Notes: generated by a model from the sequence alone, not told the origin. DNA of 64,000 nt from Sva-07 sp963698435 (GCA_963698435.1 CAVOQV010000005.1:124001-188000); one strand, 5' to 3'. Shown: positions 9,536-18,001, numbered from the stretch's first letter. Numbers and translations are program-made.

Positions 9536-10375
9536 ATGGCCATCACCGAAGACGACCTCACCGCTCCCTCCACATCGTCGCCGGGCACGATCGACGGCGT
9601 CGAGTTGACCCCGAAGACCGTCGGTCTCGACGGAATCCCGACGTTCGACAACGTCGAGGACGAGCGCCACTACCGCAAGAGCCATCTCGCCGGAGCGCTG
9701 CGCGTCTTCGGCAAGTTCGGCTTCGGCGAGGGCGTTGCCGGCCACATCACCGTACGCGACCCCGAGTATCCCGACATGTTCTGGGTGAACCCGTTCGGGA
9801 TGAGCTTTCGTCACATCCGCCAGAGCGATCTGATCCTCGTCAACCACGACGGCGACGTCGTCTACGGCACCAAGCCGGTCAACCGTGCCGCCTTCGTCAT
9901 CCACGCCGCGGTGCACTCGGCGCGACCCGATGTCGTCGCCGCCGCGCACGCCCACTCGCCGTACGGCAAGTCGTTCAGTTCGCTGGGCATCCCGCTCGCG
10001 CCGCTCACCCAGGACGCGTGCATCTTCTACAACGACCACCACGTCATCTCCGAGCAGGGCGGCGCCGTCGTGTTCGACGTCGAAGCCGGCCGGGAGCTCG
10101 CATCGAAGTTCCCCGACGGCAAAGCGGCGATCCATCAGAACCACGGTCTGTTCACGGTCGGCGAGACCGTCGATGAAGCGGCGTTCTGGTTCATCTCGAT
10201 GGAACGCTCCTGCCAGGCGCAGCTGATGGCGATGGCCGCCGGCGACCCGATCGAGATCCGCGACGAGTACGCGACCTACACCCAGCAGAACACCGGGTTC
10301 CACGCCGCCGGCTGGTTCAGCTTCCAGCCGTTGTGGGACGAGATCGCCCGCACCGATCCCGAACTGTTCGAGTAG
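9536..10375 (+). CDS. Class II aldolase/adducin family protein
   Basis: 279 residues from ATG 9536; codons upstream in the same frame do not resemble the family. The zinc-site motifs of class II (fuculose-phosphate type) aldolases are visible: HITVRDPE, MSFRHIRQSDLILV, then AHAHSPYGKSFSS with the two histidines, and HQNHGLFTVGETVDEAAFW near the C-terminus giving the third. Many members with this length and the FWFISMERSCQAQL tail are annotated as aldolases or decarboxylases without a proven substrate. The stop TAG is followed after 3 bp by the presumed start of the EamA gene. Confidence 0.85.
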   Translation: MAITEDDLTAPSTSSPGTIDGVELTPKTVGLDGIPTFDNVEDERHYRKSHLAGALRVFGKFGFGEGVAGHITVRDPEYPDMFWVNPFGMSFRHIRQSDLILVNHDGDVVYGTKPVNRAAFVIHAAVHSARPDVVAAAHAHSPYGKSFSSLGIPLAPLTQDACIFYNDHHVISEQGGAVVFDVEAGRELASKFPDGKAAIHQNHGLFTVGETVDEAAFWFISMERSCQAQLMAMAAGDPIEIRDEYATYTQQNTGFHAAGWFSFQPLWDEIARTDPELFE

Positions 10376-10378
10376 CCC

Positions 10379-11305
10379 CTGTCCGGGTCTCCCACCGACG
10401 CGACCCCAACCGGCAATCGGACGGGGCCGGTCACCCGCTGGCTGAACACCGCACAGCCCGAGGCACTGTTCGTTCTGTCGGCGGTCGCCCAGTACGTCGG
10501 CGCTGTCATCGCCGTCGGTCTCTTCGATCAGGTCGAGCCGCGAACCGTCGCCTGGTTCCGGGTGATCGGTGCGGCGATCGCGCTGGTTGCGGTGTCGCGG
10601 CCGTGGCGCGAACGTTGGAGCCGTTCGGATCTCGTTGCGGCGGCGGCGTTCGGCATCGCCACGGCCTTGATGAACCTGTTCTTCTATCTTGCGATCGATC
10701 GCATCGACCTCGGCAAGGCGGTGACGATCGAGTTCATCGGACCGATCGCCGTTGCCGCCGTCGCCACCCGATCGGCCCGCAACGCGGTCGCGCTGCTGTT
10801 CGCTGTCGCGGGTGTGGTGGTCCTGGGCGGCGGCGAGGTCGAGGGGAACGCGATCGGTCTGCTCTTCATCGGCCTCGCGTCGGCGATGTGGGCCGCCTAC
10901 ATCGTGATCGGGTCGCGCGTCGCACGACTCGACCGGGGCGTGGCCGGGCTCGGTGTCGGCCTCGCGATCGGTGCGTTGGCGATCGCACCCGTGGGCGCGC
11001 CGGGGAGTGGCGACGTGTGGACATCACCGCGTTTGTTGGCACTGTGCCTTCTCGTCGGGGTGTTCTCGAATGCGATCGGATACGGCATCGACCAGTTCAC
11101 GATGCGACGCATCCCGATCCGCCGGTTCTCACTGCTGTTGGCACTCCTGCCGGTGACCGCCGCGTTCATCGGTTGGCTCGTCCTCGACCAGCGACCGTCC
11201 GGCATCGAGATGCTCGGCATCGCGCTCGTCCTCGTCGGCGTCGTGGTCCAAGAACGAGAGGAGCTGGCCCCGATCGAGGCAGAGGTCCTCACCGAACCGA
11301 GCTGA
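10379..11305 (+). CDS. EamA family transporter with no ordinary start codon
   Basis: The frame is open from directly after the aldolase stop at 10375. The first canonical start in frame is GTG 10562, but that would delete the first membrane helix (ALFVLSAVAQYVGAVIAVGLF). No ATG, GTG or TTG occurs in any frame between 10376 and about 10460. The only candidate covering helix 1 is CTG 10379, giving 308 residues. The rest shows about ten hydrophobic helices in two EamA repeats, with TVAWFRVIGAA and GKAVTIEFIGPIAVA resembling RhtA-type amino-acid/homoserine exporters. The gene is probably translated together with the aldolase. The start is uncertain; the family call is firm. Confidence 0.75.
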   Translation: MSGSPTDATPTGNRTGPVTRWLNTAQPEALFVLSAVAQYVGAVIAVGLFDQVEPRTVAWFRVIGAAIALVAVSRPWRERWSRSDLVAAAAFGIATALMNLFFYLAIDRIDLGKAVTIEFIGPIAVAAVATRSARNAVALLFAVAGVVVLGGGEVEGNAIGLLFIGLASAMWAAYIVIGSRVARLDRGVAGLGVGLAIGALAIAPVGAPGSGDVWTSPRLLALCLLVGVFSNAIGYGIDQFTMRRIPIRRFSLLLALLPVTAAFIGWLVLDQRPSGIEMLGIALVLVGVVVQEREELAPIEAEVLTEPS

Positions 11306-11308
11306 CCC

Positions 11309-11325
11309 GTCACACCGTGCCGGGC
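11309..11325 (+). repeat. 17-bp repeat, left arm flanking the alkylsulfatase gene
   Basis: GTCACACCGTGCCGGGC occurs here and, exactly, as its reverse complement at 13296-13312. The two copies bracket the alkylsulfatase gene in inverted orientation. No target-site duplication is seen outside them. Confidence 0.7.
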
Positions 11326-11374
11326 CTGATGCGACGCTGGAAGCTACCGGGGACCGAAATGGCACACTTCCCCG

Positions 11375-13219
11375 ATGGACGACACCGGTTTCCCCTTCGA
11401 CGACACCCAGGACTTCGACGACACCGAGCGAGGGTTCGTCGCCAAGGCGACGACCCGGCAGATCACCGCCGCCGACGGTCGCGTCGTCTGGGATCTGGAC
11501 GCCTACCGGTTCCTCGACGGACCGGCGACCGAAACCGCCCACCCCAGCCTCTGGCGTCAGGGGCAGCTCCTGATCCGCGACGGCCTGTTCGAGGTGGTGC
11601 CCGGCATCTACCAGCTACGGGGATTCGACCTGTCGGTGATGAGCGTGATCGAGGGCGAGACCGGCGTGATCGTCATCGATCCGCTGATCAGCAAGGAGAC
11701 CGCTGCCGCCGCGTGGGCGCTCTACCAGGAGCACCGTGGTCCGCGCTCCGTGGTGGCGATGATCTACACGCACTCACACATCGACCACTTCGGCGGAGTG
11801 AAGGGCATCATCGACGAGGTCGACGTCGACGCCGGCCGGATCGCCGTGATCGCTCCGGAGGGCTTCATGGAGGAGGCCGTCGCAGAGAACGTGTTCGTCG
11901 GCACTGCGATGGGGCGGCGCTCCGACTTCATGTACGGTGCCGCGCTGCCCAAGGGGCCCGACGGGCAGATCGGGTGCGGGCTCGGACAGACGACATCGAC
12001 CGGCGAGCCGACACTGATCCCGCCGACGATCGACATCACGACAACCGGCCAGGAGCTGACGATCGACGGTGTTCGGATCGTGTTCCAGGTGACACCCGGC
12101 ACCGAAGCGCCGGCCGAGATGAACTTCTACTTCCCCGACCACAAGGCGCTGTGCACCGCCGAGAACACGTCACACACGCTGCACAACATCGTCACCCTGC
12201 GCGGCGCCCAGGTGCGCGATGCCCGGCGCTGGGCGGCGTACCTCACCGAGACGATCGACCTGTGGGGCGACGACCTCGAGGTCGTCTTCGCGTCGCACCA
12301 CTGGCCCACCTGGGGCCGAGAGCGAGCGGTCGAGTTCCTCGCGATGCAGCGCGACATGTATGCCTACCTGCACGACCAGACGCTCCGGCTGATGAACCTG
12401 GGCCACGTCGGTTCCGAGATCGCCGAGATGCTCGAGATGCCGCCGGCACTGGCCGAGCAGTGGCACACCCACGGCTACTACGGCTCGGTGAGCCACAACG
12501 TCAAGGCCGTCTACCAGCGCTACCTCGGCTGGTACGACGGCAATCCGGCACATCTGTGGCCGCATCCGCCAGCAGCAGCGGCCGAACGGTACGTCGCCGC
12601 GATGGGCGGCGCCGACGCGGTGGTCGCCCACGCCCGCACCGCCGTCGAGGAGGGCGATCTGCGCTGGGCGGTCGAAGTCCTGAACCACGTGCTGTTCGCC
12701 GACGAGAACCACGCCGGCGCTCGTGCGCTCCAGGCCGACGCGTTCGAGCGGATCGCGTTCGGCGCCGAGAACGGCACGTGGCGCAACGTGTTCCTGGTCG
12801 GCGCCAAGGAGCTCCGCGACGGCGAGGTGGCGACCGCTGCCAGCCGTGGCGCGCCCGACCTGCTCGGCGCGCTCTCGGTCGAGCAGATCCTGTCGAGCGT
12901 GGCGATCCGGATCGAGGGCCCGAAAGCGTGGGATCTCCACGTCGTGCTGTCGTTCGTGATCACCGACCTCGACGAGACCTACGTGTTCGAGCTCCGCAAC
13001 GGCGTGGCGATCCATCGACGCACCGATGCGCCGGCCGAGTCGAGCACGACGCTCTCACTGGCGCGCCGCTCGTTGATCGAGTTGTTCACGGGTCGCCTCG
13101 ACTTCGCCGAGGCACTCGGCGACGGCCGCATCGTGCTCGACGGCGATCCGGCCGCGCTCGTCACGCTCGTGGCCGTGATCGGCAAGACCGAACGCAACTT
13201 CCCGATCGTCACGCCGTAA
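11375..13219 (+). CDS. SdsA-type alkylsulfatase (metallo-beta-lactamase fold)
   Basis: 614 residues. N-terminal MBL domain with YTHSHIDHFGG (the HxHxDH zinc motif), and TAENTSHTLHNIVTLRGAQVRDARRW, a stretch diagnostic of linear alkylsulfatases such as SdsA1. The middle helical dimerisation domain runs from about residue 330 (YLHDQTLRLMNLGHVGSEIAEM) and a C-terminal SCP2-like lipid-binding domain from about 490. The family hydrolyses SDS-like primary or secondary alkyl sulfates to alcohol and sulfate. I see no N-terminal signal peptide, so it is likely cytosolic. It stands alone between EamA and the convergent MoeB-like gene, and is bracketed by a 17-bp inverted repeat. Confidence 0.9.
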   Translation: MDDTGFPFDDTQDFDDTERGFVAKATTRQITAADGRVVWDLDAYRFLDGPATETAHPSLWRQGQLLIRDGLFEVVPGIYQLRGFDLSVMSVIEGETGVIVIDPLISKETAAAAWALYQEHRGPRSVVAMIYTHSHIDHFGGVKGIIDEVDVDAGRIAVIAPEGFMEEAVAENVFVGTAMGRRSDFMYGAALPKGPDGQIGCGLGQTTSTGEPTLIPPTIDITTTGQELTIDGVRIVFQVTPGTEAPAEMNFYFPDHKALCTAENTSHTLHNIVTLRGAQVRDARRWAAYLTETIDLWGDDLEVVFASHHWPTWGRERAVEFLAMQRDMYAYLHDQTLRLMNLGHVGSEIAEMLEMPPALAEQWHTHGYYGSVSHNVKAVYQRYLGWYDGNPAHLWPHPPAAAAERYVAAMGGADAVVAHARTAVEEGDLRWAVEVLNHVLFADENHAGARALQADAFERIAFGAENGTWRNVFLVGAKELRDGEVATAASRGAPDLLGALSVEQILSSVAIRIEGPKAWDLHVVLSFVITDLDETYVFELRNGVAIHRRTDAPAESSTTLSLARRSLIELFTGRLDFAEALGDGRIVLDGDPAALVTLVAVIGKTERNFPIVTP

Positions 13220-13235
13220 CGGTCCAACGGGGTCC

Positions 13236-13312
13236 CACGGTGCCGGGTCAACTGTGACACTTCGGGAGCACCCCGGCGCCCAACTGTCACGTCGAGCCCG
13301 GCACGGTGTGAC
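13236..13312. terminator. Complex dyad between convergent genes, includes right 17-bp repeat
   Basis: GTGCCGGG (13240-13247) and CCCGGCAC (13297-13304) are perfect complements and enclose a set of shorter TGTGAC/GTCACA boxes, so this 80-bp stretch can fold into a branched stem. It lies between the convergent alkylsulfatase and MoeB-like genes, the expected place for a bidirectional terminator. There is no T-tract. The right arm is the exact inverted copy of 11309-11325. Confidence 0.5.
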
Positions 13313-13315
13313 AGT

Positions 13316-14479
13316 TCAGTGGGAGAGGCCGGGGGCGCAGAGACCGTCCAGCTCTTTGATCTCGATTCGATCGCGGTTGGCGTAGGTGACCTCGTTCGCC
13401 GGGTCGGCCTTGAGGTTGAAGACACGGAACTCCATGTCGTTGGTGTCGACGGTGAGGATCCGTCCGATCAGCGGGTCGCCGAGGCCGAGAAGCACCTTGA
13501 TCGTCTCGAGAGCCTGGATCGACCCGATGATGCCGGGCAACACACCCAACACGCCGGCCTCGGCGCAGCTCGGAGCGAGTTCGGCAGGTGGCGGCTGCGG
13601 CACCATGTCTCGGTAGGTCGGACCCTCCGTCGGATGGAACACGCTGACCATGCCCTCGAAGCGGAAGATCGACCCGTGCACCACGGGGATCCCGAGCTTC
13701 ACGCTCGCATCGTTCAGCAGGTAGCGGCTGGGGAAGTTGTCGGCGCCGTCGACGATCACGTCGTAGCCGGTGATGATGTCGATGATGTTCGACGAGTCGA
13801 GGCGGGTGTCGTACGTGACCACGTCGACATCGGGGTTCAGCATCGTCAGCGTCTTCTTCGCCGAGTCGACCTTGCGATCACCGATGCGGTCGATGTTGTG
13901 GAGGATCTGACGCTGCAGGTTCGACGAGTCGACCTCGTCCATGTCGACGATGCCGATCGTCCCGACGCCGGCCGCCGCGAGGTAGAGCGCGGCGGGCGAT
14001 CCGAGGCCCCCGGCGCCGAGCATCAGCACCTTTGATTCGAGCAGCTTGACCTGACCCTCGACGCCGACCTCGGGGAGCAGCAGGTGACGCTTGTAACGGT
14101 TGTTCTGCTCCGGTGTGAGCGAGGCCGGCTGCTTCCAGGCGCGGCCCTCGTCCTTCCACCGGCCGAATCCTCCCGCCATCGACTCGACGTCGGTGTAGCC
14201 GAGTTCGGCGAGCGTCTTCGCGGCGAACGCCGACCGCACGCCACCGGCGCAGTACACGACGATGGGCGCCGACTTGTCGGCGATGCGGTTCTCGATCTGT
14301 GCTTCGAGGTGCCCGCGCGGGATGTGGATCGCCCCGGGGAGGGCGCCCTCTTCGTACTCATCCGGCTCGCGCACGTCGAGCACGAGGGCCCCGGCTTCGA
14401 TCTGCGCCGCAGCGCCCTCGGTGTCGATCTCGCGGATCTCGGATTTCGCGGCTGCGAGCAGGTCTCGGAACGTTGCCAT
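13316..14479 (-). CDS. Rhodanese-MoeB/ThiF fusion, sulfur-carrier activating enzyme
   Basis: 387 residues. Residues about 5-110 are a rhodanese domain with the active cysteine in VVYCAGGVRS (Cys77). Residues about 122-385 are an E1-like adenylyltransferase with the ATP site GAGGLGSPAALYLAAAGVG, the DMDEVDSSNLQRQILH stretch, and the conserved SCAEAGVLGVLPG. The usual MoeB zinc CxxC pairs are missing. Such proteins adenylate the C-terminus of a sulfur-carrier protein (MoaD, ThiS or CysO type) and pass on sulfur from the rhodanese. In MoeZ the rhodanese is C-terminal; here it is N-terminal. Convergent with the alkylsulfatase. Confidence 0.88.
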   Translation of the reverse strand: MATFRDLLAAAKSEIREIDTEGAAAQIEAGALVLDVREPDEYEEGALPGAIHIPRGHLEAQIENRIADKSAPIVVYCAGGVRSAFAAKTLAELGYTDVESMAGGFGRWKDEGRAWKQPASLTPEQNNRYKRHLLLPEVGVEGQVKLLESKVLMLGAGGLGSPAALYLAAAGVGTIGIVDMDEVDSSNLQRQILHNIDRIGDRKVDSAKKTLTMLNPDVDVVTYDTRLDSSNIIDIITGYDVIVDGADNFPSRYLLNDASVKLGIPVVHGSIFRFEGMVSVFHPTEGPTYRDMVPQPPPAELAPSCAEAGVLGVLPGIIGSIQALETIKVLLGLGDPLIGRILTVDTNDMEFRVFNLKADPANEVTYANRDRIEIKELDGLCAPGLSH

Positions 14480-14500
14480 TCCGAAAGTCTACCGAGTCGG

Positions 14501-15751
14501 TCAGGATTCGAAACCGTCCTCCCGACGCTCCGACGGGGTGGGAGCCGTGGCCTCCTTGCGTTCGAGGAACCTCGTGAGCGGGGCCGGCAGCGCAGCCGGA
14601 CGGTCACCCCAGTCGTACACCACCGCCGATCCGGCTGCGACGTCGTGGAGTGCTCGGCGACGGCGATCGACGAGCGCCATCAGAGCCCCGACGCCGAACA
14701 GCACGAAACTGAACGGGAGCACGATGGTACGGATCGCCGCGGCACCCGGGCTGAGCGGCTCACCATCGCTGCGGATCACCTTGATGCCGACGAGCGCCTG
14801 CGACACCGTACGTCCTGTGAGCGACTGCGACAGCCAGAAGTACGTGAAGGCGTAGAGCACGAGCAGGACGGGCGCCACCCATCCTCCGCTGGGGTCGACC
14901 GCTGCGTCGAACAGCACGTCGATGAGATAGACGACGCCGGCGAGCAGCAGCGTGAACGTCGACGAGATGAGGAACAGGTCGAGGCCGAGCGCACCGATGC
15001 GCGAGACCGGGCCGGCATACCGGCCGCTCATGGTCGATCCGTCGCCATCGAGTGCGTCGTGTCCCTCTGCGAGCGGAGGCCCGGCGGGCAGCGTCGCGTA
15101 GTCGCGACGGAGCAGCCGATTCGTCGCACGCATCGCGATCTCGTCGACGCCGACCACCTGACGGCGAAGGAGATCGATGAACCTGCCCATCACACCCTTG
15201 GTGCTCTGCGCAACGATGGCGTCGATGTCGAGCGACGCTGCGATCGCGTCCACGTCGACGCGCGCGACGACGCGATCGACGTCGATCCGATCCGCGGCGG
15301 CGTCGAGGTCGACCCGGGCGACCGCGGCATCGAGGTCGACCCGGGCGACCGCGGCGTCGAGGTCGACCCGGGCGACCACTCGCTCCACGTCGACCTGATC
15401 GACGATGGCATCGAGGTCCAGTCGGGACACGATGCGCTCGACGTCGACGCGGTCGATGATCGCGTCGACGTCGAGTCGTGCAACGAGGCGATCGAGATCG
15501 ACGCGATTCACGAGGGTGTCGAGGTCGATCCGGTCGAGGAGCGCATCCACGTCGATGCGGGAGACGAGCGCATTGACGTCGATGCGATCCAGAACTGCAT
15601 CGACGTCGATGCGGTCGATCAGCGCGTTCACGTCGATGCGGTCGACGAGATCATCGGGGTCGACCGCATCGGCGACCACGGGAACGACGGCGGAGGCGAT
15701 CGCGTCGAACGGGCGTTGGAACACACCCCGGGGGTGGTCGCGCTCACCCAT
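14501..15751 (-). CDS. RDD family membrane protein with 16 nonapeptide repeats
   Basis: 416 residues from ATG 15751; a TTG at 15805 would add 18. Residues about 38-180 consist of sixteen copies of a nine-residue unit of the form x-R-I-D-V-D-A-L-V, with strictly placed Asp at positions 4 and mostly 6, Arg at 2 and aliphatics at 3, 5, 8 and 9. Then comes a 60-residue linker and an RDD domain (GPVSRIGALGLDLFLI, three hydrophobic helices, ALHDVAAGSAVVYDW). RDD proteins are poorly understood inner-membrane proteins. The repeats correspond to 27-bp DNA units full of the self-complementary GTCGAC, which is why the other strand is also open. It follows the MoeB-like gene in the opposite direction of reading, 22 bp apart. 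Confidence 0.85.
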   Translation of the reverse strand: MGERDHPRGVFQRPFDAIASAVVPVVADAVDPDDLVDRIDVNALIDRIDVDAVLDRIDVNALVSRIDVDALLDRIDLDTLVNRVDLDRLVARLDVDAIIDRVDVERIVSRLDLDAIVDQVDVERVVARVDLDAAVARVDLDAAVARVDLDAAADRIDVDRVVARVDVDAIAASLDIDAIVAQSTKGVMGRFIDLLRRQVVGVDEIAMRATNRLLRRDYATLPAGPPLAEGHDALDGDGSTMSGRYAGPVSRIGALGLDLFLISSTFTLLLAGVVYLIDVLFDAAVDPSGGWVAPVLLVLYAFTYFWLSQSLTGRTVSQALVGIKVIRSDGEPLSPGAAAIRTIVLPFSFVLFGVGALMALVDRRRRALHDVAAGSAVVYDWGDRPAALPAPLTRFLERKEATAPTPSERREDGFES

Positions 15752-15862
15752 ACCGTGATCGTACCCCTCTCCATCTGACGGGGCTGTCTCAGCAGCCGTG
15801 GGCAACGCCGTGAGGTCCGATTTCCCGCGGCACGCACCCGGCGCGGTCGTTACCCTGCGAGC

Positions 15863-16828
15863 GTGCCACCGACGTCCCCGTCACCGATCGAGCCGACGGG
15901 GGCAGTTCCGACCGACGATCGGTTCACACCGCAGGACTGGGGCCTGTTCGTGTCGGTGGCTGTCATCTGGGGTTCGTCGTTCCTGTTCATCGACATCGGC
16001 CTCGATGCACTCCCGCCCGGGGTGATCACGCTGCTGCGTGTCGGGCTCGGCGCCGTGGCACTCACCGTGCTCCCGCTCCCCCGTCGGCACATCGGAGTCC
16101 GCCACGAGGACCGGGGACGCCTCGTCGCGCTCTCGGTCGTCTGGGTGGCCGTGCCGTTCACGCTGTTCCCGATCGCCGAACAACACATCAGCTCCGCTGT
16201 CGCCGGTCTGCTCAACGGCGGCACCCCGATCTTCGCCGCCATCTTCGCCATGGCGCTCCTGCGCCGACCGACCCGTGGTGCCCAGTTGCTCGGCATCGCC
16301 GTCGGGTTCGTCGGCGTGGTTCTCGTCAGCCTGCCATCGATCGGCGACGGATCGAGCGAGGCATTCGGGGTGGTCCTGGTGGTGCTCGCGACCGTGTGCT
16401 ATGGCTTCGCCGTCACCATCGCCGGACCGCTGCAGCAGCGATACGGCTCGGTCAACCTGATGGCCAAGGTGCTGGCGTTGGCGACGATCTGGACCGCACC
16501 GTTCGGGCTCTGGCAGATCGACGACGCGAGCTGGGAAGTCGGTCCGGTCGTTGCGGTCGCCGTGCTCGGTGTGGTCGGGACCGGCATCGCCTTCGCGCTG
16601 ATGGGCACGCTCGTCGGCCGGGTCGGATCGACGCGTGCATCGTTCATCACCTATCTCATTCCCGTCGTGGCGCTCGTGCTGGGCGTTGCGTTCCGAGGTG
16701 ACGAGGTGGTCGGGCTGGAGTTGCTCGGCGTCGGGTTCGTGATCAGCGGCGCCGTGCTTGCGAGTCGGAAGACCGCAACAGCGTCGCCACGTCAGCCGAG
16801 ATCGGCACCGGTCAGGTCGACACCGTGA
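15863..16828 (+). CDS. EamA/DMT family transporter
   Basis: 321 residues from GTG 15863. After a 30-residue hydrophilic lead there are ten hydrophobic helices forming two EamA repeats; AVIWGSSFLFIDIGLDALPPGVITLLRVGLGA is the typical first-repeat signature and GSTRASFITYLIPVVALVLGV the second-repeat equivalent. Drug/metabolite exporters of this kind have broad or unknown substrates. It is divergent from the RDD gene, and its last 17 bases overlap the end of the convergent lipoprotein gene. Confidence 0.85.
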   Translation: MPPTSPSPIEPTGAVPTDDRFTPQDWGLFVSVAVIWGSSFLFIDIGLDALPPGVITLLRVGLGAVALTVLPLPRRHIGVRHEDRGRLVALSVVWVAVPFTLFPIAEQHISSAVAGLLNGGTPIFAAIFAMALLRRPTRGAQLLGIAVGFVGVVLVSLPSIGDGSSEAFGVVLVVLATVCYGFAVTIAGPLQQRYGSVNLMAKVLALATIWTAPFGLWQIDDASWEVGPVVAVAVLGVVGTGIAFALMGTLVGRVGSTRASFITYLIPVVALVLGVAFRGDEVVGLELLGVGFVISGAVLASRKTATASPRQPRSAPVRSTP

Positions 16829-17168
16829 TGTCGCCGACGATCGGATCCCCCTGATCGTCGCTCGCCGTGACGGCGAAGGTGAACTCGGTTCCGGCGAACA
16901 GCGCCAGCAGACCAACCGTTCCGTCATCGATCAGCGATCCGTCGGTCTCGACGGTGAAGACGATCGGGTCGACCCTGCCGCCCTCGACGCGAACCTCCGA
17001 CCCCGGCTCCAGCCCACTCCCGCTGAACGTGATGCGACCGTCACCGCCGTCGGCACAGACCTCGCCCGACCCGCTCGACAGGCACACCGCGTCGTTTCCC
17101 GAGTCGCAGCCCGTCGCCGCGACGAGGGCCGCTGCGCCGAACACGAACGCGAGCGGACCGCGCTTCAC
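16812..17168 (-). CDS. Small secreted lipoprotein, 118 residues
   Basis: MKRGPLAFVFGAAALVAATGC is a clean lipoprotein signal with lipobox A-A-T-G-C and an Asp-rich follow-on. The mature part is a single beta-rich domain (ITFSGSGLEPGSEVRVEGGRV ... TEFTFAVTASDDQGDPIVGDITVST) of immunoglobulin-like character with two more cysteines. Its ATG overlaps the Sir2 stop by four bases, so it is made with Sir2 from one message, an odd partnership of a cytosolic deacylase and an exported protein. Function unknown. Confidence 0.7.
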   Translation of the reverse strand: MKRGPLAFVFGAAALVAATGCDSGNDAVCLSSGSGEVCADGGDGRITFSGSGLEPGSEVRVEGGRVDPIVFTVETDGSLIDDGTVGLLALFAGTEFTFAVTASDDQGDPIVGDITVST

Positions 17169-17917
17169 GCGAGGAGCGCCGGCAGGATCTCGCCGATCTG
17201 CCCGACGAGCAGCCAGTCGGCGTAACGGTCCATCGCCGTCTCGTCGCCGTTGACGATGATCACCCGCGCCCCGGCCGCCTTGGCTCGCGGAACGCAGTTC
17301 GCGGCCGGGAACACGCTGAGGGTCGAGCCGACGGCGAGCATCACGTCACACTCGTCGCTCACCTGCATCGCCCGGTCGATCACCTCGGGCACGAGTGGCT
17401 GGCCGAAACTGATCGTGTCGCTCTTGAGGATTCCACCGCATTCGAGACACGCCGGATCCGGGTCGCCGGCCCGCACCCGTTCGAGCGCCTGATCCATCGG
17501 GCGACGGTCCTGACAGTCCCAGCAGCGCGTGAACCACACCGTGCCGTGAACTTCGATCACCTTGTCCGGCGCGTTGCCCGCCTTCTGATGGAGACCGTCG
17601 ATGTTCTGAGTGACCAGGCCGTGCAACTGGCGACGACGTTCCAACTCGACGATCGCCGCATGCCCCCGGTTCGGCTCGGCTGTCCACGCCGGCGTCGTGA
17701 GCCGGTTCTGCCACGCCGCCCGGCGGACCTCGGGTTCGCCGAGGTAGAAGCGGATGTCCGACGCCTTCTCGGCCGCCGGATTCTTCGTCCAGAGCCCGTT
17801 CGGTCCACGGAAGTCCGGGATTCCCGAGTCGGTCGAGATGCCCGCGCCGGTCAGCACCACCACGCGCTGTGCGTCAGCCACCACCTGACGGGCCGCCTGC
17901 AGAAGATCCGTCGACAT
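17165..17917 (-). CDS. Sir2 family NAD-dependent protein deacylase
   Basis: 250 residues from ATG 17917 (MSTDLLQAARQ). Sirtuin motifs: VLTGAGISTDSGIPDFRGPNGLW for NAD, TQNIDGLHQKAG, the catalytic EVHGT, a four-cysteine zinc site (CWDCQ and CLECGG), GSTLSVFPAA and VNGDETAMD. It should remove acyl groups from lysines using NAD. It lacks the Tyr/Arg pair of the desuccinylase group as far as I can see; acyl preference is not decided. A GTG-like extension upstream to 17953 exists but adds nothing conserved. Confidence 0.92.
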   Translation of the reverse strand: MSTDLLQAARQVVADAQRVVVLTGAGISTDSGIPDFRGPNGLWTKNPAAEKASDIRFYLGEPEVRRAAWQNRLTTPAWTAEPNRGHAAIVELERRRQLHGLVTQNIDGLHQKAGNAPDKVIEVHGTVWFTRCWDCQDRRPMDQALERVRAGDPDPACLECGGILKSDTISFGQPLVPEVIDRAMQVSDECDVMLAVGSTLSVFPAANCVPRAKAAGARVIIVNGDETAMDRYADWLLVGQIGEILPALLA

Positions 17918-17968
17918 CCGGCAACTGTGGCCGAGACCACGTTCCCACGGCAACCCCTCGCCGATATC

Positions 17969-17984
17969 GTGATACCTAGATCAC
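17969..17984 (+). promoter_or_regulatory. Dyad GTGAT-N6-ATCAC upstream of the 83-residue gene
   Basis: Perfect 5-bp arms around CCTAG-containing centre, 17 bp before the start of the small protein at 18002 and just upstream of its AGAAAGG ribosome site. Shape suits a regulator operator; which one is unknown. Confidence 0.4.
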
Positions 17985-18001
17985 AGAAAGGGTCTTTTCC
18001 A

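Noticed and set aside
10333..13257. 974-residue plus-strand open frame
   Set aside because: Arginine-rich and low in hydrophobic structure; it overlaps EamA and the alkylsulfatase, both with clear family motifs in another frame.
14084..15778. 564-residue open frame on the plus strand antisense to the RDD repeat protein, itself repetitive (D-V-D-x-x-D-D-x-V/I)
   Set aside because: It is the mirror of the 27-bp repeats, whose GTCGAC core is self-complementary. The RDD domain and lipid-facing helices are only on the minus strand.
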